Shown: in pieces, positions 59,630 to 64,000 of the stretch
Numbering within the stretch: position 1 is the stretch's first letter
Layout of the letters: each line of letters starts with the position of its first letter
Assembly (NCBI GenBank): GCA_035539075.1
Contig: DATLJB010000232.1
Location: 55,151-119,150 of the forward strand
Length of the DNA stretch: 64,000 nucleotides
Reading direction: 5' to 3'
From: Dongia_B sp035539075
GTDB lineage: Bacteria; Pseudomonadota; Alphaproteobacteria; Dongiales; Dongiaceae
Position numbers and translations under genes: made by a program
The notes under the pieces: model-generated
The model's database searches: none
Told to the model about the DNA's origin: nothing
The model's input: only the letters and a program-made list of their open reading frames with translations

Positions 59630-60031
59630 ATGAAGCTGCGGGTCGCGGGTCGTGTTGTGTCGATGGCGGCGCTGTCGATCGGTCTCATCTCGGTCGCGGC
59701 CGCCTTGTCCGGCTGCGCCGCCACCGGCAGGATATCGCCCGCCGCGCTGCCGCCTGCCACCCTGCCGCCGAGTGTGGGCAATGGCACCGGCAGCCAATAC
59801 GGCAACTACGCCGCGCAGGCGGCCGGTGAGATGCGCGGCCCCGCGGGCGAGCGCTGCGTCGTCTTCAACTGGGACCGGCCGCTGACGCAGGGCTTCGTGC
59901 TGCGGCTGCGTTCCGCCTCCTGCGAGTCCGCGGAGCGCCCCGGCTGGATGATCGCCCGCGAGCTTTCCCGCAGCGTCATCCCGATGTCACAGAGCTATCT
60001 GAATGACGCGCGGCCTGCGGGCCAGCCATAG
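59630..60031 (+). CDS. Small lipoprotein of unknown function
   Basis: A 133-residue lipoprotein: signal peptide SMAALSIGLISVAAALSGC with lipobox LSGC, a Pro/Thr linker, then GERCVVFNWDRPLTQGFVLR, LRSASCESAERPGWMIAREL and SRSVIPMSQSYLND. Two cysteines may pair. TTGGGGGAAGCCG precedes ATG 59630. The gene ends exactly where RHS-like sequence begins. The upstream region has an 18-bp direct repeat (GGCAGCGCAGCAGACAC, about 59407-59442). Confidence 0.8.
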   Translation: MKLRVAGRVVSMAALSIGLISVAAALSGCAATGRISPAALPPATLPPSVGNGTGSQYGNYAAQAAGEMRGPAGERCVVFNWDRPLTQGFVLRLRSASCESAERPGWMIARELSRSVIPMSQSYLNDARPAGQP

Positions 60032-60230
60032 TGGTGACATTTCAGCCAACGTCTATGCATACGTTCAGGGAAACCCCATAGCGAATATTGATCCCCTTGG
60101 GCTGCTCACCGTTATTCGGAGCCGAATGATACCCCCTCGCGCGACCTCCGCTATCTACCTGATTTGTCGCTCGAAATCGCGGGATTTCTGGGGTCTCGAC
60201 CGGCGCCGGGCGGGATCCCATTCAAAATGA
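60032..60230 (+). pseudogene. RHS/YD-repeat core tip remnant
   Basis: Reads SANVYAYVQGNPIANIDPLG followed by LLTVIRSRM…, the canonical end of an RHS core (N-x-Y-x-Y-x-x-N-P-x-x-x-x-D-P-x-G-L), after which toxin C-termini vary. Nothing of the several-kilobase RHS shell is present. The downstream tail is short and probably frameshifted. Confidence 0.75.
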
Positions 60231-60293
60231 AGTTCTTGCTGTGGTCACAAGCCGTCAAATGCAATTGGAGACAGGGTTCCATCTCGAAGCCGA

Positions 60294-60812
60294 TTTACAC
60301 TGGCGCAGGGCTCTGCCATCGCCAAGGAGGCCTTGCAGCGCATTGCCGAGCTCTACCGGATCGAGGATGCTATCAGAGGCAAACAACCTGAGGAGCGACG
60401 ACCAGTCCGCGACGAGCATGCGGCGCCGCGGCTTGATAGCCTGGAACACTGGCTCCGAACCCAGCTCACGCGGATCTCCGGCAAGTCAGCGCTGGCCGAT
60501 GCCATCCGCTACGGCCTTTCGCGACTACAGCGATTGCGCCCCTATCTCGAGGATGGTCGCCTGGCCATCGACAACAATCCTGCAGAACGGGGTATGCGGG
60601 GCATAGCCCTCGGCCGAAAAAATTGGCTTTTCGCGGGGTCGGAAGCGGGTGGCCGGGCGGCGGCGGCTGCCTATACGCTGATCGAGACAGCCGAGCTCAA
60701 CAACATCGATCCACAGGCTTGGCTTACCGATGTCCTCAGCCGCATTGCTGAACATAAAATCAATCGCGTCGACGAGTTGCTGCCCTGGCATTATCATCGG
60801 CAAGGCCTTTGA
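60294..60812 (+). mobile_element. IS66-family transposase C-terminal fragment
   Basis: In frame from FTLAQGSAIAKEALQRIAEL to the stop: ELYRIEDAIRGKQPEERRPV, then RPYLEDGRLAIDNNPAERGM, RGIALGRKNWLFAGSEAGGR and INRVDELLPWHYHRQ. This is the last third of IS66 TnpC, including the final catalytic Glu region (NNPAERGMR). The N-terminal two-thirds and both accessory genes are missing, so it is immobile. Confidence 0.9.
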
Positions 60813-60845
60813 CGATTATCTTAATAAAGACAGGTAGCTAAGCAG

Positions 60846-61333
60846 GTGTCCGATACCGCCAAGAGCATTTGCCCAGTCTGTCATTTTGACGGTCTTACAA
60901 GGCAGCTTACGACAAACGAGGCTTTGGATCACACGAGATCTGTCCATCATGTGGATTCCAATTCGACGTTTCCGATACGAGAGATGGTTGGAGCTTTCAA
61001 GATTGGCGGAACCGCTTCTATTCATTAGATCCCCGACTGGTCGCGATAATCTTGAAAATAGTTGCGAGCCGAGTGGAAATTATGCCCTCGACCAGGATCT
61101 ATCACGATCTTCAGATTGCGGGCGATGATGCCTGCGAAATGCTGGCTGCAGTCACGGCGTCTTGTGGCGTCTTACTCGAAGGCTTCGATTTCAATGCGTA
61201 TTTTCCCGACGAGACAGAAGCGCTGGCACGCTATTGGATGGCAAAGTTTGGATTTGATGGAAAGTACCGCCCGTTGACAGTGGGGCATTTCTCAACGGTC
61301 ATTCGGGCTGGCAAATGGACCGAACCGGTATAA
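60846..61333 (+). pseudogene. Frameshifted zinc-ribbon plus DUF1493-like immunity-type gene
   Basis: The first frame from GTG 60846 gives SICPVCHFDGL. A shift near 60895-60902 then gives AYDKRGFGSHEICPSCGFQF, SDTRDGWSFQDWRNRFYSLD. The same second frame runs on without a stop into IMPSTRIYHDLQIAGDDACE, FDFNAYFPDETEALARYWMA and RPLTVGHFSTVIRAGKW, which is a DUF1493 pattern. CPxC…CPxCG zinc ribbons followed by W-rich segments and DUF1493 proteins are both common beside RHS and contact-dependent toxins. It appears to be two immunity genes fused by deletion and disabled by one frameshift; the DUF1493 part (from ATG 61082 or nearby) could still be made. Confidence 0.65.
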
Positions 61334-61351
61334 TCGGAAGCTTGCTTCGCC

Positions 61352-61564
61352 AATGATGACAACCTGCGCGGACGCTCACTCACGCCCAAGAGAGTGGATA
61401 TTGACAGTCTCAGGCAGGGCTTAGGGAAACGGAAGGCGGCCCGGGCCGGACGGCTACGCGGAGATAATGTCGCGCCAGTTCTCAGAGGGAGTGGTACCTT
61501 TGGTGCTGGTGTTGGTGCTGGTGGATATGCAGGAGTGACAGACACCGGTATTGCAAAGTGGTAG
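61352..61564 (+). pseudogene. Remnant with Gly-rich C-terminus, possibly a toxin tail
   Basis: An open frame without a start: NLRGRSLTPKRVDIDSLRQG, LRGDNVAPVLRGSGTFGAGV and GAGGYAGVTDTGIAKW-stop. Basic followed by a glycine-rich end. It has the look of the last part of a larger secreted protein, next to RHS debris. Family not recognised. Confidence 0.4.
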
Positions 61565-61591
61565 ACTGCGTCAATTCTGGGGTGCAAGCCT

Positions 61592-61885
61592 ATGCCGGTC
61601 AGTAGGAAACGACGAACAAAATCACTCGAAACGTTCTTTACGGCTCTCGGCGTTATAGTCTTTTGTTCTGGCTTGCTTTATGGGAGCTACCTTGATGGCT
61701 ACCGTCCAAGAAGCAAAAACGACGCCCTGGGCTTTGTTGCGAGGACGAAGCTGTTTACGGGCGATCACTTTTTAACCGAACGCGAAAAGATGATAATGAC
61801 TTGGCTTCCCGCAATGGGTGTTGGCCTCGGGGTCATTGGAGCGGCAATTCGACAGCATCGGATATGGAACTCGGATAAAAGTTGA
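61592..61885 (+). CDS. Small two-helix membrane protein (97 aa)
   Basis: A 97-residue protein starting 27 bases after the preceding remnant. Two transmembrane segments (about residues 14-33, FFTALGVIVFCSGLLYGSYL, and 71-88, WLPAMGVGLGVIGAAI) flank a 35-residue polar loop. Basic N-terminus (SRKRRTK), so both termini are probably cytosolic. Position directly behind a toxin-like tail suggests an immunity protein against a membrane or periplasmic toxin. No family recognised. Confidence 0.6.
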   Translation: MPVSRKRRTKSLETFFTALGVIVFCSGLLYGSYLDGYRPRSKNDALGFVARTKLFTGDHFLTEREKMIMTWLPAMGVGLGVIGAAIRQHRIWNSDKS

Positions 61886-62697
61886 GTAACTATCACAGAC
61901 AGTCGGAGTGCTAAGCAAGACGCTTTTGGTTAGTCCCAAGCCGCAGTAACGAGCATCTCGACGTCTTCTATATCCGGGCTTCCACGACCAGTTCGGAGCT
62001 CTGAATGTCAAGCGGCGTGGGGTTTGGACGCCCGGTCGGCATGCTTGTAATTCAGCGCCGCAACTTGACCCCTCACATCACTTTGGTGAGGATATTCTGA
62101 GCAGCAGGAGTGTTACCCACGTCCACCTTGAAGGAGCTGTAGTTAGCGAGCAACTGCGTTGCGTCGTGATATGCGGTCGCTAAGTTCTGACAAGCGTCTT
62201 GCGAAAGGGTGCCGCTTTCGCTCTTTGCATACTTGCCACGGGAGCAACGAGATGAGGCCGCCATCATCTGCGACAACTCTCAGGGTATCTGCACGGTCAC
62301 ATTTGAAACTTGCGAAGACTATGAGGAGGTTCTTCTCCACCTCTTTGGGAGGCGAACTCGCTTAGGCAGCTATCGCATTAAACGATCGCAATTGGAAAGC
62401 ATTCCCGAAATTCAGCGCCTGGTACTCAACAACATCTGTAAGGCTTGAGGAAAGAAAAATGGGGGAGACTGCCAGTCCTTATAATCTAACGCCAGCCGAT
62501 ACATTGATACGACGCAGGCCGATGCCACTGACCTGAGCCCCACGCGTGGCCCACAGGGGTATTCTGAGGAGGAAATTGCGTCCGTATTTCTTTCGCGGCA
62601 AAGGTGGTGGCTAAGCAAGCGTCAGCCGGTGGCCGCCTTTCGTTGATTGCCATTGCCCAGCATTTTGCGGTCCTTGCTGGTAGGTGTATTCGTACAG
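61886..62697. other. Decayed region with gene fragments on both strands
   Basis: 812 bases. On the minus strand 62073-62276 reads ACQNLATAYHDATQLLANYS and SFKVDVGNTPAAQNI-stop. On the plus strand 62209-62448 reads AAIICDNSQGICTVTFETCE and SYRIKRSQLESIPEIQRLVL-stop. Each looks protein-like in only one half, and they overlap at 62209-62276, so both are probably truncated fragments joined by recombination. The rest shows nothing recognisable. Confidence 0.4.
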
Positions 62698-63345
62698 CTA
62701 TTGAATTGTCCGTACGGCCTTACGGCTAACGATGGAAACAGCATCCCCGCGCTCCGAGAAATCGTAATCGAGCTCCGCTACTGATCGGTCTTGGATCACA
62801 CCAATCCCGTCGATGCTCAGTTTCCCACTCGGTAATTGATATTTTTGCAACCAAAGCCATTGAACAGCAGGCGTATCTCTGTTGGCATTTAGGGATGGGC
62901 GCGGGCCAAGCGCAGGCATCTCCTTTTTAGTGACACGAAAACCATTCGCGAGAACGACGTCGATATCGCTATACGTGATCTGGCGTGCATCGGCGCCAGA
63001 ACTTGTAACGAACTGCCCTACCTGGTCGAAATGACACTTGGAAAGTTGAATAATTGTTGGCCGGTCGCCAACGAGCGACCTCACTTCATCCAGCATTTTG
63101 TCGCTGATGTCGGCGGGTTCCAGATTACTCGCGTTAGGATCCAGTGCCGCTCCGACACAGAATACTGGCGGCTCAGCCGGAATTTTACTAAACGACAAAG
63201 AAATCATGTCTGCGATCGCCATCACCGCCGAGCGTTCAAGCAGAGGAGGACGAATATTGGGGTTATCCCCAGCATTGACCGGCGCCACGATCAATAGATT
63301 GCCGCACAAAATGCCCACTAGGGCACCGAAGTTTGAAGAGCGCAT
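62698..63345 (-). CDS. Exported protein of unknown function (215 aa)
   Basis: A 215-residue protein with a signal peptide (FGALVGILCGNLLIVAPVNA) and GAGGTAACGAG before the start. The mature part is alpha/beta (AVMAIADMISLSFSKIPAEP, DVVLANGFRVTKKEMPALGP, QWLWLQKYQLPSGKLSIDGI). Two cysteines (FCVGA, SKCHFD) may pair. A+T content is higher than in chromosomal genes. In this toxin-debris context an immunity-like or accessory periplasmic protein is plausible, but the family is not recognised. Confidence 0.7.
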   Translation of the reverse strand: MRSSNFGALVGILCGNLLIVAPVNAGDNPNIRPPLLERSAVMAIADMISLSFSKIPAEPPVFCVGAALDPNASNLEPADISDKMLDEVRSLVGDRPTIIQLSKCHFDQVGQFVTSSGADARQITYSDIDVVLANGFRVTKKEMPALGPRPSLNANRDTPAVQWLWLQKYQLPSGKLSIDGIGVIQDRSVAELDYDFSERGDAVSIVSRKAVRTIQ

Positions 63346-63825
63346 CTCGTTACCTCAAAATTCAACTTTGTCGCGACGACCTTGCGAAAGTGGATCGCCA
63401 ATATCGGTTTCCAGACGGCCTATATTGAACCCGGCAGCCCCTGGGAAGTTAGGGTCCTTGTGTCTAGGAGACCTGATGTGATCCGGCTTCGAATGGGGAC
63501 CCTCCAGTTTGTGGGCATGGCAACGACTTAGCGTGCCGATCAGCGTCCAACCCCCGCGCCGAATAACACATAAGATCAATCGCGTCGACGAGCTGCTGCC
63601 CTGGCATTATCATCGGCAAGCAGAGACCTGAGGTCAGCGTCCAGACGCGCCGGAACCACCGTCATCGCCCGTATCTCCCGCGCCGTCACGATCAGCCTGC
63701 AGTTCTTGCGGCACCCATTTTTTTCCCCTGATTGTTCTGAGAACGATTGAACTTGATTGCTTAGTGAGCGTCCGGTCTGGACCGTACGCTCATAATAGAC
63801 CAATTTTTCCAGTAATTGTCAGACA
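63346..63825. other. Intergenic debris
   Basis: 480 bases holding the IS66 echo at 63568-63620 and otherwise no recognisable gene. Short minus-strand frames here read through that echo and are not coding. Confidence 0.4.
63568..63620 (+). mobile_element. IS66 end fragment (about 53 bp)
   Basis: Near-identical to the last 53 coding bases of the IS66 fragment at 60294-60812 (KINRVDELLPWHYHRQ), in the same orientation, with two or three substitutions. A deletion scar or the end of a second, lost IS66 copy. Confidence 0.85.
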
Positions 63826-64000
63826 TCAGTTACCCGCCGCAATATCATGAATCGTTGATGAGAGGTTTTCCGGAGTCAAACCACCGACTGCGCCATTCTG
63901 ACGGTAGATACGCGAAACGGCGCCAATCATCGCGAAATTCAAAAGCATGTATCTTGGGTTGCTTGAGCGTTGATTGATGTCGCCCTTGACGATGTGCTTA
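63826..64000 (-). CDS. C-terminal end of a gene extending beyond the window
   Basis: The minus strand is open from the window edge to the stop at 63826, giving 58 residues: KHIVKGDINQRSSNPRYMLL, NFAMIGAVSRIYRQNGAVGG, LTPENLSSTIHDIAAGN. Reasonable coding sequence with alpha-helical character; no family recognised from this part. Confidence 0.6.
   Translation of the reverse strand, partial: KHIVKGDINQRSSNPRYMLLNFAMIGAVSRIYRQNGAVGGLTPENLSSTIHDIAAGN

Noticed and set aside
1..64000. tRNA or rRNA genes
   Set aside because: No T-arm-like GTTCGAATCC with matching acceptor stem and no rRNA-like stretch was found on reading; a covariance search would be decisive.

Overview
The window is a 64 kb stretch of high-G+C chromosome from an alphaproteobacterium. 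The best guess is a free-living, flexibly respiring member of the Rhodospirillales. This rests on codon use, two PF07310-type PAS proteins, a DUF1127 protein, Anr/FNR-type boxes upstream of sensory genes, a globin-coupled chemotaxis receptor and a hemerythrin. There is no rRNA or tRNA, and no CRISPR array was seen. The assignment is inference, because no marker gene is present.

Layout. 1-6350 holds ordinary chromosomal genes: a pentapeptide-repeat protein, a LysR regulator divergent from an ornithine-cyclodeaminase-family enzyme, a DUF938 methyltransferase, a PAS protein and two paralogous membrane proteins. 6354-11019 is a minus-strand cluster in which a lytic transglycosylase with a phage-like N-terminal region is followed by three M23-peptidase remnants. 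Each remnant is followed by a small gene; two of these small genes are near-identical copies inside a 330-bp duplication. It looks like decayed peptidoglycan-attacking toxins with retained immunity genes. 11420-25042 is again chromosomal: a histidine kinase with a membrane partner, CDP-diacylglycerol diphosphatase, a second PAS protein, dipeptidase, TPR protein, quinone reductase, CBS protein under an FNR-like box, LysR, DUF1127 and OsmC. 25043-26530 is a small A+T-rich island: a perfect 24-bp palindrome, an unrecognised 255-aa protein, a 43-aa protein and two strong terminators. 26608-42352 carries an HxlR regulator translationally coupled to a FabF-type synthase, free-Met-sulfoxide reductase, SDR/XRE pair, HD protein, diguanylate cyclase, three helical proteins of unknown function with shared palindromic sites, a globin-coupled MCP behind a perfect FNR box, cytochrome c, an OmpA-like protein with swapped domain order, and a hemerythrin.

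42817-54760 is an accessory region built around an orphan terminase pair. TerS and TerL carry in-frame 15-bp repeat expansions and are separated by a GIY-YIG gene and REP-like palindromes. Partial copies of the terL 3' end recur at 47.3 kb and 54.6 kb, and the terS 3' end is duplicated at 44.3 kb. Between the two terL fragments sits a sharply A+T-rich two-gene operon (47729-50829), an unrecognised 273-aa protein plus a 749-aa SF1 helicase with an unknown N-terminal domain. This is the best candidate in the window for an undescribed, probably defensive, system. High-G+C cargo follows: a VOC protein and TetR regulator with paired operators, and an ACP-like/thioesterase protein.

54806-60031 returns to chromosomal genes: GNAT, patatin lipoprotein, VOC, MarC and lipoproteins. 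60032-64000 is a second toxin graveyard, with an RHS core tip, an IS66 transposase fragment (plus a 50-bp echo at 63.57 kb), a frameshifted zinc-ribbon/DUF1493 gene and several small orphan genes.

Two themes run through the window. The first is oxygen and redox sensing: globin receptor, hemerythrin, FNR boxes, PAS proteins and cyclic-di-GMP synthesis. The second is sequence-level plasticity: tandem repeats with a 15-bp period recur at many unrelated coding and non-coding places.
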